Source of the DNA: a virus | Length of the DNA: 31,602 bases | Reading direction: 5' to 3' (one strand) | Virus record (IMG/VR): IMGVR_UViG_3300032285_000663 | Location: 1-31,602 of that record | Shown: in pieces, positions 16,212 through 23,920 of the stretch | How positions within the stretch are numbered: position 1 is the first letter of the stretch | Layout: each line of letters begins with the position of its first letter | The notes under the pieces: model-generated | The model's input: the letters and a program-made list of their open reading frames with translations, nothing else | The model's database searches: none | What the model was told of the DNA's origin: nothing | Program-made: the position numbers and the translations under genes

Positions 16212-16222
16212 TCACCTGACCT

Positions 16223-16594
16223 ATGGCAGACGAAATCCAGATGTCAGCACGGTTATATGCGTCTAAGAATGGCGCATCTATCAATTCTCAGACGTGGACA
16301 TCGGTCTGTAATATGACCGGAACCGATATGGGCCAACAAACCCAAGAGGTCGGACCTTCGTCTGAATTGTTGGACATCACTGCTGACTTATCGCTTCCTT
16401 ACAAAGTCCTTATATTCAATATGGATCTTGTGAATGACCTTGGAGTTGGAGATGTAGCATCTCACGTTGGAGTATACTGGTTGAAGGTTCCACCTCAACA
16501 ATTCGTTCTTCTTCCTTATGTAAATACGGCTCTTTACGTTAGGTCATACAATTCGAGCGTTGTTAAGATCTTCGCTCAATATTGCGAGATCTAA
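16223..16594 (+). CDS. Tail-associated protein, 123 aa, paralogue of the previous gene (copy 2)
   Basis: ATG 16223, 11 nt after the stop of copy 1. The first 18 residues are nearly identical to copy 1 and the fold-defining positions are kept to the C-terminal YCEI, but the middle diverges strongly and gains a short insertion (DLGVGDVASHVGVYW). This points to an old tandem duplication followed by divergence, perhaps to form a hetero-oligomer or to present two surfaces. The stop shares a base with the next ATG (TAATG). Confidence 0.65.
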   Translation: MADEIQMSARLYASKNGASINSQTWTSVCNMTGTDMGQQTQEVGPSSELLDITADLSLPYKVLIFNMDLVNDLGVGDVASHVGVYWLKVPPQQFVLLPYVNTALYVRSYNSSVVKIFAQYCEI

Positions 16595-16809
16595 TGGCTG
16601 TCTCTCTTCCAGCTAAGGTTGCAGAGCGTGGACTCAAGACAGAACACGCTCGCGCAATCAACCAACTGATTGATGTCGTCCGCAAGATCCAGCTTGTGGC
16701 TGGACCGGATCAAGCGATTGAGCAGACGCCAAATGGTACTGTCTTGAAAATCAAACAGCCAGTTGGAACGACGGTGGTGCAGACTTCCGAGGATTCTTGG
16801 TTTTATTGA
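16594..16809 (+). CDS. Small hypothetical protein, 71 aa, in tail region
   Basis: Start set at ATG 16594, which overlaps the previous stop by one base; the in-frame TTG at 16582 lies inside the previous gene. Sequence: an N-terminal helix (LKTEHARAINQLIDVVRKIQ) followed by a beta part (NGTVLKIKQPVGTTVV) ending EDSWFY. A helix of this type (LKTEHARAINQLID) is common in small phage structural or fibre-base proteins. Function not recognised. Confidence 0.6.
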   Translation: MAVSLPAKVAERGLKTEHARAINQLIDVVRKIQLVAGPDQAIEQTPNGTVLKIKQPVGTTVVQTSEDSWFY

Positions 16810-16812
16810 TTT

Positions 16813-19557
16813 ATGCCGTTTGCGTTGGATAAGCGGTATCGGATGTTCAACGCTCGCAACCTAAACGGGTTGTATGCTCGTTTTGACCAGAAGTGCGCCA
16901 GAGTCTTGGACGGCAAGAGTCCGAAGGTAGCAAAGAATCCATACGACGAGCCGAGTCAGTTTGAGTTTGGATTAGATGTCCCATATGGCGTGACCTACAC
17001 CTATACGCTGACGACTGAGAGGGCGTATCTTGAAAACTACGACCAAGCGCAAGCGTCCGTTGAGCTTTCAAAGCTAGAGAACGCTCATCTCGACACTGCT
17101 GGATGTCAGATTTACGTCGATAAATACCCCATTGCAGGAGAGTCGTTCACTTGCGACGTGAAGCAGATTCACTTCTCTTTTGAACTGCTTAGACGAGAAG
17201 TTGATGGGGTTATCTACGATGTCCACTTGGGATGGGACGAAAACGGAGCGTTGAACTCATACGTCCGAGGAAGTCTTGGGGCTGATGCTCCAACGCTGCC
17301 TCCCGGTCGCATCCATAAGCACAAAGTCGCTGTTGCCGAGATTGAACTAAAGGGTCCGAGAGAGTTCCGAATCTTCAACACCTACCAGCGGTTTGATTGC
17401 TGGCGTGTCCACAATCTCAGCGATAATACCGCGACCGTCTTCTTGCAGAATCCAGACGGTTCCAGCCAGCGCGAGTCAGTTAGTCCGTATGGTTGCCGCT
17501 CATTCAGACGCAAAGCCGATGGGACGTGGGCTACAACTTGGCCGAGTGGATCTCAGTGTCAGTACTTCTTCCCGTTCTTTAAAGGCGATGTTCCATACTT
17601 TGCCGGTGGCCCTCCGATGTACGATTGGACCGTGTCTCCATTCGTCGCGCATGAGCGGTCAGAGCGAGCAAACAACGTCGCAAACCCGTTTGTACTGACC
17701 CAATGGTTTCGAGCGTTGGGAGGCTGGCATGATCCGTTCATACCATTCGACATTCGGCAGACGTACTCCGACGTTTACGGAGACCCAGAGAACGCCAACA
17801 CGCCAATTGGAGATCTTATTTTCAGTTGGGGACGTGCTAGGGTTCAGGTCTACAACACGCTGACCAATGCAGTCATTGCGGACTACATGAAGGTTTTCCG
17901 CAACACCAACCTTTTCGTTGAGACACTGCGGTCAATTGGCGTTGAAGTGACTCAAATCGGCGGTGCGTTGGGGCTGCGAACGGTCGAAGGAAACACCGGC
18001 ATTCGTATCTATCCAGTGGACTGCAACGTGTTCTTCACTGACACGCTTCCATATTGGGAGATCAGTCCGACGCTCGCTTACTTCTCCACGGTCTATCCGA
18101 AGCAAGTGTGGACTCAGAATCTATTGAATCCGCTTTCCGCGACCTCGTGGACTGCTGGAAACGAGCCAGATTGGTTTGAGACGATGCGGACTTTGCGCCG
18201 TCGTGTTGCGGTCGAAGAAGGGTTTCTAAACGCCTACGACGACGAAGTGGACATCTCCGAAGCGAAGGTTTCTCGCGTCTCTCTGACACCGCTTGGCTTG
18301 ATGGTCCGCGCTGCAACCGCTGTTGGCATCATCGACTTTGACGCCAACGCCATGAGCAATCTGCCAAGCTACGAGCGTACGGCAAACAAGTTTGAGCTTT
18401 GGACGGAATCTCAAGCCGCAGGTTTTTCTCCTGCGGCTGGATGGAGTGGCACTCGGTACACGTCAGGAGTAAAGATCTACTATCTCCAGACTCCAGCGAG
18501 TTCCATAGGCTGGTATAAGCACGTCTTCCCGAACTTGTCGGTTCCTGCTTCCGATTACTTTCCTGCCGTTGACTGTGGATATGTTCCGGTGGGTGGACCG
18601 TGGGGGTTCTCGTCGAGCGTCTACGATGCAAACCTTTCTCGGGTCTATTCCACGGACCCGAATGATCTCGTGATTGAGAATGTCCACGGGTCAGATTTCT
18701 GGATCAACAAGTGGGGTGGTGCTGGCGGCATTGACGCTACGGTGCGGATCTTGGGTCAACCGAATCAGACGCTTCAATTGCCAGTCCAGACGACGACCGT
18801 AATGCCAGATCTGGTCGCTGATGACATATTCAAAGATATCAATTCTCCGACGATGGCCGGTCTTGCACCGTGGACTGGATCAATCACGTCAAACACCGGC
18901 TTCAATCAGTCGCATCTAGCCGAGATCCGCTGGCGAGATACCGATCAGTATTTCAACCTGCCATACGTCGTCCAGTCTGACGCGATCAACTACACGCTCA
19001 ACGGAGCTTTCTACCACAAGATCCCGAAGACCGCCTACCTGTGGAACCTGCTTGAGTGGACTGTCAGAGCGTGGACGCGAGCGATTCCGTTGTGCTTGGG
19101 AGAAGTCGCTTGCCCGATCAATGGTTTTGATGGGAGCGGAAATCTTGAACCGTCGAGACTCGGAATCCAGATCCCGAAAGACCTGACGACCACCGGCATC
19201 GAAGGTGGTCAAGCGGTGTTCTATCTCAGCGAAGCACAGCACAACGTCTGCTTGGCAAATGGTATCGTCTCACAGACCGCCGACGATCCGTCTGGGAATC
19301 CTTACTGGTACGTCAGCCAGTCCGCGCTTGCTGGTTACTGCGGATCGAGGGGCTTCAACGCCTACAATTTTGACGCGACCAACGCGCAACCAAACCTCAT
19401 CACGCCTATTGCTGCGACCGCATGGATTCCGCTGAGAGCTTACGGAGTTGGCGAGACCACCGAGATTGCCAGCTATTTCGACGATACGCTCAACCAGCAG
19501 TATTACCGAGCCGTTCGGTATGTCAGCCTTCGTCTCCCCAACGAACTCTCCGCTTGA
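16813..19557 (+). CDS. Large tail protein, 914 aa, likely tail tip/host-recognition component
   Basis: The largest gene of the window and the last of the virion block. The sequence is Trp-, Tyr- and Asn-rich and predominantly beta, with repeated aromatic motifs (YFPAVDCGYVPVGGPWGF, DFWINKWGGAGG), many Cys, no signal peptide and no collagen-like repeat. The N-terminal 300 residues (RYRMFNARNLNGLYARF, RVHNLSDNTATVFLQNPDG) resemble a beta-sandwich platform. The centre (about 380-520) has more helix. I recognise no enzymatic motif. Position after the small tail proteins and composition make a tail tip or receptor-binding role likely; that is inference. Confidence 0.6.
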   Translation: MPFALDKRYRMFNARNLNGLYARFDQKCARVLDGKSPKVAKNPYDEPSQFEFGLDVPYGVTYTYTLTTERAYLENYDQAQASVELSKLENAHLDTAGCQIYVDKYPIAGESFTCDVKQIHFSFELLRREVDGVIYDVHLGWDENGALNSYVRGSLGADAPTLPPGRIHKHKVAVAEIELKGPREFRIFNTYQRFDCWRVHNLSDNTATVFLQNPDGSSQRESVSPYGCRSFRRKADGTWATTWPSGSQCQYFFPFFKGDVPYFAGGPPMYDWTVSPFVAHERSERANNVANPFVLTQWFRALGGWHDPFIPFDIRQTYSDVYGDPENANTPIGDLIFSWGRARVQVYNTLTNAVIADYMKVFRNTNLFVETLRSIGVEVTQIGGALGLRTVEGNTGIRIYPVDCNVFFTDTLPYWEISPTLAYFSTVYPKQVWTQNLLNPLSATSWTAGNEPDWFETMRTLRRRVAVEEGFLNAYDDEVDISEAKVSRVSLTPLGLMVRAATAVGIIDFDANAMSNLPSYERTANKFELWTESQAAGFSPAAGWSGTRYTSGVKIYYLQTPASSIGWYKHVFPNLSVPASDYFPAVDCGYVPVGGPWGFSSSVYDANLSRVYSTDPNDLVIENVHGSDFWINKWGGAGGIDATVRILGQPNQTLQLPVQTTTVMPDLVADDIFKDINSPTMAGLAPWTGSITSNTGFNQSHLAEIRWRDTDQYFNLPYVVQSDAINYTLNGAFYHKIPKTAYLWNLLEWTVRAWTRAIPLCLGEVACPINGFDGSGNLEPSRLGIQIPKDLTTTGIEGGQAVFYLSEAQHNVCLANGIVSQTADDPSGNPYWYVSQSALAGYCGSRGFNAYNFDATNAQPNLITPIAATAWIPLRAYGVGETTEIASYFDDTLNQQYYRAVRYVSLRLPNELSA

Positions 19558-19582
19558 CGGAAACCCAACGTTGGGTTAAGTG
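19554..19582 (+). promoter_or_regulatory. Candidate early promoter with 16-bp palindromic operator (site 1)
   Basis: The perfect palindrome AACCCAACGTTGGGTT occupies 19562-19577. A TTGACG at 19554-19559 is placed like a -35, and the palindrome would fill the 17-nt spacer; the -10 position (TAAGTG) is poor. The same core occurs with the same 4-nt gap after a TTG hexamer at site 2 (TTGCAA at 22787). It stands between the virion genes and the recombination module. A repressor bound here would block transcription of the early block. Inference from repetition and position. Confidence 0.55.
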
Positions 19583-19594
19583 TCTGTCCAGCCG

Positions 19595-19822
19595 ATGAAA
19601 TGCCCGTCCTGTCAGCATATTTTTGCCGTTAGCCTTCGCGAGATCGCGCAGGAGATGGGACGGAAATCTTCACCGGCAAAGGCTGAAACTGCCCGTGCGA
19701 ATGGAAAGCGCGGGGGGAGGCCAAAGAAGACATATGAGCAAAGAACTAATTCCGAGTCAGAAGCAGTCAGCACTCGCGGTAATGGCGTCCAAGTTCAGCG
19801 TGGAGCCGACACGTCTGCTTGA
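19595..19822 (+). CDS. Small CxxC and AT-hook-like protein, 75 aa, overlapping bet
   Basis: ATG 19595 (GTG 19580 is an alternative) lies just after the palindromic site. It has one CPSC pair near the N-terminus (half a zinc ribbon), a helix (VSLREIAQEMGRKSSPAKAE) and a basic NGKRGGRPKK stretch that resembles an AT-hook (core GRP). The last 30 residues overlap the Bet gene by 89 nt and look random, so the functional part probably ends near the Lys-rich stretch. A DNA-binding, perhaps regulatory, role is suggested by the motif and by the operator next to it. Confidence 0.5.
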   Translation: MKCPSCQHIFAVSLREIAQEMGRKSSPAKAETARANGKRGGRPKKTYEQRTNSESEAVSTRGNGVQVQRGADTSA

Positions 19823-20396
19823 TACACTCCGCACAACCCTAATGCCAAAGGCTACCAATGAGGAGCTTTTGGCGTTTGTGGTGGTCGCTAACCAGTACGA
19901 TCTCAACCCGTTCACCAAAGAGATCTACGCCTTCCCCGGTCGCAGTGGTGGAATCACTCCGGTTGTCTCGGTCGATGGCTGGATCAAGCTTATGAATCGC
20001 CACCCACAGTTTGACGGCATTCTGTTCACCACCGACGAGAAAGACGGAAAGACGCACTCAGTCACAGCTACCATCTACCTCAAAAACCGCACCCATCCGG
20101 TAGAGGTCACCGAGTATTTCAGCGAGTGCAGCCGCAACACTGAGCCGTGGAAGGTTAACCCTCGTCGAATGCTGCGACACAAAGCTCTGATCCAATGCGC
20201 TCGCATTGCGTTTGGGTTCTCTGGCATCTCTGACGACGAAGAGGCCATACCGCAAGTCGCTCTCAACATCACTCCGTCTCGGCCCATCTTCCGGTCCAAA
20301 TTGGAGCCGACTGTCGAGCCTCCGGTTGTCATCCCGAGTGTGAGTGTTGAGACCAACGCTCAACCCGTGACCGAGGAAGGAGCGACCAATGAGTGA
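19734..20396 (+). CDS. bet: Bet/RecT-family single-strand annealing protein
   Basis: Anneals complementary single strands in phage recombination, working with an exonuclease. Start set at ATG 19734 (MSKELIPSQKQS), which has a purine-rich upstream stretch; an upstream in-frame start at 19623 would give a basic nonsense-like N-terminus inside another gene. Diagnostic segment (about residues 40-90): NEELLAFVVVANQYDLNPF followed by TKEIYAFPGRSGGITPVVSV and DGWI. Later SVTATIYLKNR, EYFSECSRNTEPW and MLRHKALIQCARIAFG are also typical of phage recombination protein Bet. The C-terminus is a Pro/Val/Glu-rich tail. It overlaps the nuclease gene by 8 nt (ATGAGTGA), the usual Red-type pairing. Confidence 0.92.
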   Translation: MSKELIPSQKQSALAVMASKFSVEPTRLLDTLRTTLMPKATNEELLAFVVVANQYDLNPFTKEIYAFPGRSGGITPVVSVDGWIKLMNRHPQFDGILFTTDEKDGKTHSVTATIYLKNRTHPVEVTEYFSECSRNTEPWKVNPRRMLRHKALIQCARIAFGFSGISDDEEAIPQVALNITPSRPIFRSKLEPTVEPPVVIPSVSVETNAQPVTEEGATNE

Positions 20397-21489
20397 CGAA
20401 CGCTTAGGGTTGCCGTCCGCATCGTCTGCGAGCCGATACGCTGCTTGTCTTGGAAGCTGGCAGTTGGAGAAGCAGATCGCAGAAGGTGCAGCGACGCACG
20501 ATGCGACCATTGGGAACCGTATCCACTCCGCTCTTGCGATGGAGCCGGTGGAGAATCTGACATCAGACGAGACTTGGACCATTGATCGCTGCCGAGAGCA
20601 GGAACTGGAGTTGGTCAAAGCGACGTTTCCAAAAGCCACCGAAGAGCCGAATGTGTGGCGCGAGAAGCGTTTGTGGTCCATCGACGACCGTGGAGTTAAG
20701 CTCTGGAGCGGTAAGCCAGACGTTATATACGTTGTAGGCTCTGTTGGGATTATTATTGACTATAAGAGCGGTCGTGGCGCAGTCGAGAACGCTGCCGAGA
20801 ACCTCCAGTTGCGGTGCTTGGTCGCTCTGCTCGACGAGAACTTTGGGTTTACGTTCGACCGCATCACTGTGGCAATCGTGCAGCCTCTTGCAGGACTGCC
20901 GAGTGTCGCAATCTACGAGTCAGCGGATATCCGAAACGCAATCGCTGAGTCTGCCGACCTCATGGAGCAGATCCAGAAGATTGGACATCCTCGCACTCCG
21001 TCCGAGTCCGCTTGCAAGTACTGCAAAGGAAAACCCTATTGTCCTGAAGCGCGTGAGTTGGCCGTCGCTGGTCCGCTGACCAACGCTCCAGAAGGCATAA
21101 CTCCCGACGCTATTGCTGCGACGTTGACCAACCAGACGCTTGGAGCGTTCTTGGACCGTGCAGCGCAAGCGGAAGCAGTGATCGAAGCTTGCCGCACTGA
21201 GGCTCGACGGAGGCTTGCTGAAGGTGAGTCCGTCGATGGCTGGACACTCAGAGAAGGATCGGTGCGCGAATCCGTTACGAATTCCGAAATGGTTGCGTCT
21301 CGGTTCTTGGAACTCGGAAACTACGAGCAGTTGAGTCCCGCAATCACGCTGAACAAAACGAAGCTGAAAGATGCGGTGAAAGCTGCAACCGGAGCCAAAG
21401 GAAAAGAATTGGAAGCGAAGCTGACCGCTCTGCTTGACGGATGTATCGAATCGAAAGCCTCTCAACCCACACTGACCCGAATCAAATGA
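20389..21489 (+). CDS. RecB/Cas4-type PD-(D/E)XK exonuclease with predicted Fe-S cluster (DUF2800-like)
   Basis: Probable partner exonuclease of Bet. It starts with SASSASRYAACLGSWQLEK (Cys20), has a nuclease core with GKPDV (Asp near residue 110) and IIIDYKSGRG (Asp124-Tyr-Lys126), and ends its core with a CKYCKGKPYC cluster (about 209-218). One early Cys plus C-x2-C-x5-C is the layout of AddB/Cas4-type 4Fe-4S nucleases. The last 130 residues are a helical extension (AAQAEAVIEACRTEARRRL). ATG 20389 overlaps bet and is preceded by GGAAGGAG. By analogy with lambda Exo it would resect double-strand ends to load the annealing protein. Confidence 0.85.
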   Translation: MSDERLGLPSASSASRYAACLGSWQLEKQIAEGAATHDATIGNRIHSALAMEPVENLTSDETWTIDRCREQELELVKATFPKATEEPNVWREKRLWSIDDRGVKLWSGKPDVIYVVGSVGIIIDYKSGRGAVENAAENLQLRCLVALLDENFGFTFDRITVAIVQPLAGLPSVAIYESADIRNAIAESADLMEQIQKIGHPRTPSESACKYCKGKPYCPEARELAVAGPLTNAPEGITPDAIAATLTNQTLGAFLDRAAQAEAVIEACRTEARRRLAEGESVDGWTLREGSVRESVTNSEMVASRFLELGNYEQLSPAITLNKTKLKDAVKAATGAKGKELEAKLTALLDGCIESKASQPTLTRIK

Positions 21490-21920
21490 ACCAAACCCAC
21501 CCGATGGAATTAGTCCGCGAATTCATGCGGACGTTTCAGCAATACGTTCCAGCCACTCCAGTCATGCCGGATCCGGTGACGCAAAATCTCCGGTATCGAC
21601 TGATCGACGAGGAAGCCCAAGAACTTAATGAGGCCACCGATAAGGTGGAATATCTCGATGCTGTTGGGGACTTGCTCTACGTCGTCTATGGAGCCGCGCT
21701 CGCTGCTGGCTTCAGTCCGCATCAAGTCGATGCAGCCTTCTGCGAGATCCATCGCTCAAACATGAGCAAGTGTTGGTCTGACGACGAGATCGACTCCATC
21801 CCTGCTGACTGCCGATCCATTCGCGTTGGAGACAACCGACACATTGTTCGTCGCAGCGACGGCAAGATCGTGAAGTCTCCGTCTTACTCACCGGCTCGAC
21901 TGGAGGGATACACCCGATGA
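21486..21920 (+). CDS. MazG-like NTP pyrophosphohydrolase, 144 aa
   Basis: Start at ATG 21486 in ATGA overlap with the nuclease gene. The all-alpha MazG/dUTPase-superfamily signature is present: EEAQE (residues 42-46), then EYLD (55-58) and GDLLYVVYGAALAAG (61-75) with Asp62, the metal-binding E-x-x-E and E-x-x-D pattern. A downstream HRSNMSK helix is also typical. The family hydrolyses nucleoside triphosphates; phage versions may adjust nucleotide or alarmone pools. A 45-residue basic C-terminal tail (VRRSDGKIVKSPSYSPARL), seen in phage members, follows. Confidence 0.85.
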   Translation: MNQTHPMELVREFMRTFQQYVPATPVMPDPVTQNLRYRLIDEEAQELNEATDKVEYLDAVGDLLYVVYGAALAAGFSPHQVDAAFCEIHRSNMSKCWSDDEIDSIPADCRSIRVGDNRHIVRRSDGKIVKSPSYSPARLEGYTR

Positions 21921-22237
21921 GACATTTGTGGGCGCGAGGTTTCGGTAAGTTGTACCGAGACGCAGAACTGATCACCACAGACGACGGCAAGACGTTCCTG
22001 CTGGCTGTTATTGAGTTTGAGCAGCGCACGTTGGGGAACGGCAAACCGTACTCGCAACGGGTCCAGTTCAGGTCATTTGACCGCGACGACATGGAGATCG
22101 TGGACCAGCTAGTCGCTGGCACCTACGTCATGTTCGACGGAGACTGCGATGCGACCGCTGACAAGAGTCCAACCGGCTGGTGGTACGCAAACCCTCGCGT
22201 GACTGGCCGCATCCACGAAATCAGTCATGCATCTTGA
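21917..22237 (+). CDS. OB-fold-like, putative single-stranded DNA-binding protein, 106 aa
   Basis: ATG 21917 in ATGA overlap. Small beta-barrel-like protein: LWARGFGKLYRDAELI, TFLLAVIEFEQ, RVQFRSFDRDDMEIVDQL, then VAGTYVMFDGDCDAT and a final strand PRVTGRIHEI. This five-strand pattern with a connecting helix resembles phage OB-fold SSB-like proteins, and the gene sits between recombination genes. It has no acidic C-terminal tip, unlike the protein at 30510. Its exact role is inferred. Confidence 0.6.
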   Translation: MRHLWARGFGKLYRDAELITTDDGKTFLLAVIEFEQRTLGNGKPYSQRVQFRSFDRDDMEIVDQLVAGTYVMFDGDCDATADKSPTGWWYANPRVTGRIHEISHAS

Positions 22238-22649
22238 TTTCCATGTCAGCGGAATTCCGAAGGCTCAACCCCGAGTCAAAGCGTTCCGCCGTGGAAATCA
22301 CGCTGGAGTCTACACTCCAGATTCAGCCGATGCGTGGAAGCAAGCGGTGCGTCAGGAAGCCGCCGCAAACGCTCCAGAATCGCTTATGACGGGTCCGATT
22401 AGGTTGCAGCTAGACTTCTTCCTTCCGAGACCAAAAGCGCATCTGGACCGACACGGCATCCCGAAGCCGAAATCTCCGGTCTGGCATCCCAAGAAGCCAG
22501 ACTTGGACAACCTTATCAAAGCGGTGACCGATGCGATCACAGACACTCAGCGAGTCTGGCTCGACGACTCGCAGGTCTACCAGATCACAGCTACGAAAAC
22601 CTACGCTCTCCAGCACTCTGGTTGCAGCGTGAGAATTAACGCTGAATAG
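22227..22649 (+). CDS. rusA: RusA-family Holliday junction resolvase
   Basis: 140 aa, normal for RusA. Opening strand HLDFHVSGIPKAQPRVKAFR, middle strand IRLQLDFFLPRPKAH, and the catalytic region KKPDLDNLIKAVTDAI (Asp92, Asp94) followed by VWLDDSQVYQI (Asp113, Asp114) and a Lys-containing strand TATKTYA. These are the metal-binding acidic residues of the family. It cuts four-way junctions made by the Bet/exonuclease pathway or debranches DNA before packaging. It overlaps the previous gene by 11 nt and closes the recombination operon. Confidence 0.93.
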   Translation: MHLDFHVSGIPKAQPRVKAFRRGNHAGVYTPDSADAWKQAVRQEAAANAPESLMTGPIRLQLDFFLPRPKAHLDRHGIPKPKSPVWHPKKPDLDNLIKAVTDAITDTQRVWLDDSQVYQITATKTYALQHSGCSVRINAE

Positions 22650-22862
22650 CCTTCGGAAAGTGCGGCATGGTGCGCGGAGAGAGTCCGCGACGGGTTGGGT
22701 TCACCTCAAGAAACACCGCATTTTCCTAAGGATTTCGCAGGTTTTCGCATAATCTGAAAAAAGATGCGGAAAAATGCATTTTGCTGTTGCAAGTATCCCA
22801 ACGTTGGGTTTAGGGTATCTCCATCGACGGCAATCAAGCCGAAGAAAAACTGAACGAATACG
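22650..22862 (+). promoter_or_regulatory. Regulatory gap with hairpin, palindromes and operator site 2
   Basis: The longest gap (213 nt). Hairpin CGCGGA-GAGAG-TCCGCG at 22673-22689 may end the recombination transcript, though no T-run follows. CCGCAT (22716-22721) is inverted as ATGCGG (22764-22769). CATAAT at 22748-22753 is -10-like. AAAATGCATTTT (22771-22782) is a perfect 12-bp palindrome. CCCAACGTTGGG (22797-22808) is the core of the operator seen at 19562, again 4 nt after a TTG hexamer (TTGCAA, 22787-22792). The region probably holds the promoter and control site for the accessory block. Confidence 0.55.
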
Positions 22863-23078
22863 ATGAACCAAACCAGCGAAATCAAGAACGCCACCGAAAC
22901 CGTCACTGCTTTCTGGGACGATGAAGCTTGCATCACCTGCGGGGCTTATGTTGTCGAGTCCACCGGATGGTGGAGCGAAGACGGTAGAGGTTGGTACGGT
23001 GTCGAGTCTGACGGAGAATTCAAATCGACCCAGATTTTCCTTCTCGGTGGTCCGCTTGATGGGTCATACAGCAAGTAA
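22863..23078 (+). CDS. Small hypothetical protein, 71 aa, with CxxC
   Basis: ATG 22863 is the first gene after the regulatory gap, with leader GAACGAATACG and no SD. It holds a single CITC pair and a Trp/Gly/Asp-rich centre (STGWWSEDGRGWYGVESDGE), ending LLGGPLDGSYSK. Acidic overall. Not recognised. As the first gene of the block it would be expressed early; an early host-directed role is possible but unsupported. Confidence 0.6.
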   Translation: MNQTSEIKNATETVTAFWDDEACITCGAYVVESTGWWSEDGRGWYGVESDGEFKSTQIFLLGGPLDGSYSK

Positions 23079-23108
23079 GGTGAACCATAACTCATACCAT
23101 CAAATACC

Positions 23109-23366
23109 ATGACTAAGGACACAAACATTACGGTTCAACTTCCCACCGAGATTTCCTATTGGGGATCAGATTGTCGCGAGCAAGATGTTGATCGCATCTT
23201 GGGCAACCTCGAAACGATGATTAAAAGAGAGTTTTCGGAAACTCCTTATAGAATACTTTTTGAGCGCACAATGACTCCGATTGGATCTGGAATCCATGGA
23301 GACTGCGAAACGGCGGTTCTTGAGGTAATGGTTTTCATTGAGGAAAATTGGATGAACGCACTTTGA
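23109..23366 (+). CDS. Small hypothetical protein, 85 aa
   Basis: ATG 23109 follows the leader CATCAAATACC, which is repeated before the gene at 23400. Acidic, mixed alpha/beta: DREQ-like N-terminal segment (SYWGSDCREQDVDRILGNLE), a helix and a beta part (CETAVLEVMVFIEENW). No known domain seen. Confidence 0.55.
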   Translation: MTKDTNITVQLPTEISYWGSDCREQDVDRILGNLETMIKREFSETPYRILFERTMTPIGSGIHGDCETAVLEVMVFIEENWMNAL

Positions 23367-23369
23367 ACA

Positions 23370-23402
23370 ATCAACACCCATCAACACCCATCAAATACCA
23401 TG
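23370..23402 (+). repeat. Repeated A/C-rich translation leader
   Basis: CAACACCCAT occurs twice in tandem (within 23372-23391) before CATCAAATACCATGA (23389-23403). The 15-nt CATCAAATACCATGA is identical before the gene at 23109 (23098-23112). It contains no SD. The copy suggests that one gene acquired its start region by duplication of the other, or that the leader itself functions in translation. Confidence 0.5.
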
Positions 23403-23594
23403 AAGTACCATTGCAAAGACAAAGACAACAAGACGCTTTCGATACATCGAAGCATTGAAGAAGCGCACCGTGCGCTCAACGTATGGAATCATACCCGAGA
23501 GCTTGTTTGGATCGCAGACCAGACCGGACGACTGCTGAAAGCCGACGAAGTGTTCCAAGCCATTGCCGCCGCTTGGCTGAAAGGTCTCCGATGA
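23400..23594 (+). CDS. Small hypothetical protein, 64 aa
   Basis: ATG 23400 with the duplicated A/C-rich leader; the stop overlaps the lysozyme start (ATGA at 23591-23594). Sequence KYHCKDKDNKTLSIHRSIEE then a helix (EAHRALNVWNHT), a strand (ELVWIADQTGRLL) and a C-terminal helix (EVFQAIAAAWLKG). No recognisable family. Tight coupling to the lytic enzyme could mean a lysis-related role, but equally could be chance. Confidence 0.55.
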   Translation: MKYHCKDKDNKTLSIHRSIEEAHRALNVWNHTRELVWIADQTGRLLKADEVFQAIAAAWLKGLR

Positions 23595-23920
23595 ATCTGG
23601 GACCTTTGATCGCGGCTCTGATCGCTGTGGAGTCCAACGGAAATGATATGGCAATCGGAGATAATGGTCGAGCCATTGGAGCATTGCAGATCCACAAGAG
23701 TGTTGTGATCGATGCAAACCGCGTCGCTGGCACCAGATACACCCACCAGCAGATGACAAACCGAATTGCGGCTCGTCGAGTTTGCGAGATCTATCTCACG
23801 CACTACGGCAAAGGCTGCACAACAGAGCAGTTGGCTCGCAAATGGAACGGAGGAGGTCCCGCTGGTGATAAGAAAACAGCGACAATTTCTTACTGGAACA
23901 AAGTCAAAAAGTACCTGTGA
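23591..23920 (+). CDS. Lysozyme-like lytic transglycosylase (endolysin candidate), 109 aa
   Basis: Start at ATG 23591 in ATGA overlap; an in-frame upstream GTG at 23483 would run through the previous gene. The N-terminal helix ends at the catalytic Glu (LIAALIAVESNGND, Glu14), followed by the SLT hallmark GDNGRAIGALQIH (about 23-36), then a helix (IAARRVCEIYLTHYG) and the closing KWNGGGPAG motif. This is the compact SLT/goose-lysozyme core that cleaves the glycan strand of peptidoglycan. There is no signal peptide, so it would need the holin to reach the wall. It is far from the holin-like genes at 9964-10316, an unusual split. Confidence 0.85.
   Translation: MNLGPLIAALIAVESNGNDMAIGDNGRAIGALQIHKSVVIDANRVAGTRYTHQQMTNRIAARRVCEIYLTHYGKGCTTEQLARKWNGGGPAGDKKTATISYWNKVKKYL

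Noticed and set aside
19562-19577. Palindrome as transcription terminator
   Set aside because: The arms have no loop between them and no T-run follows, so a terminator hairpin is unlikely; a protein-binding site fits better.
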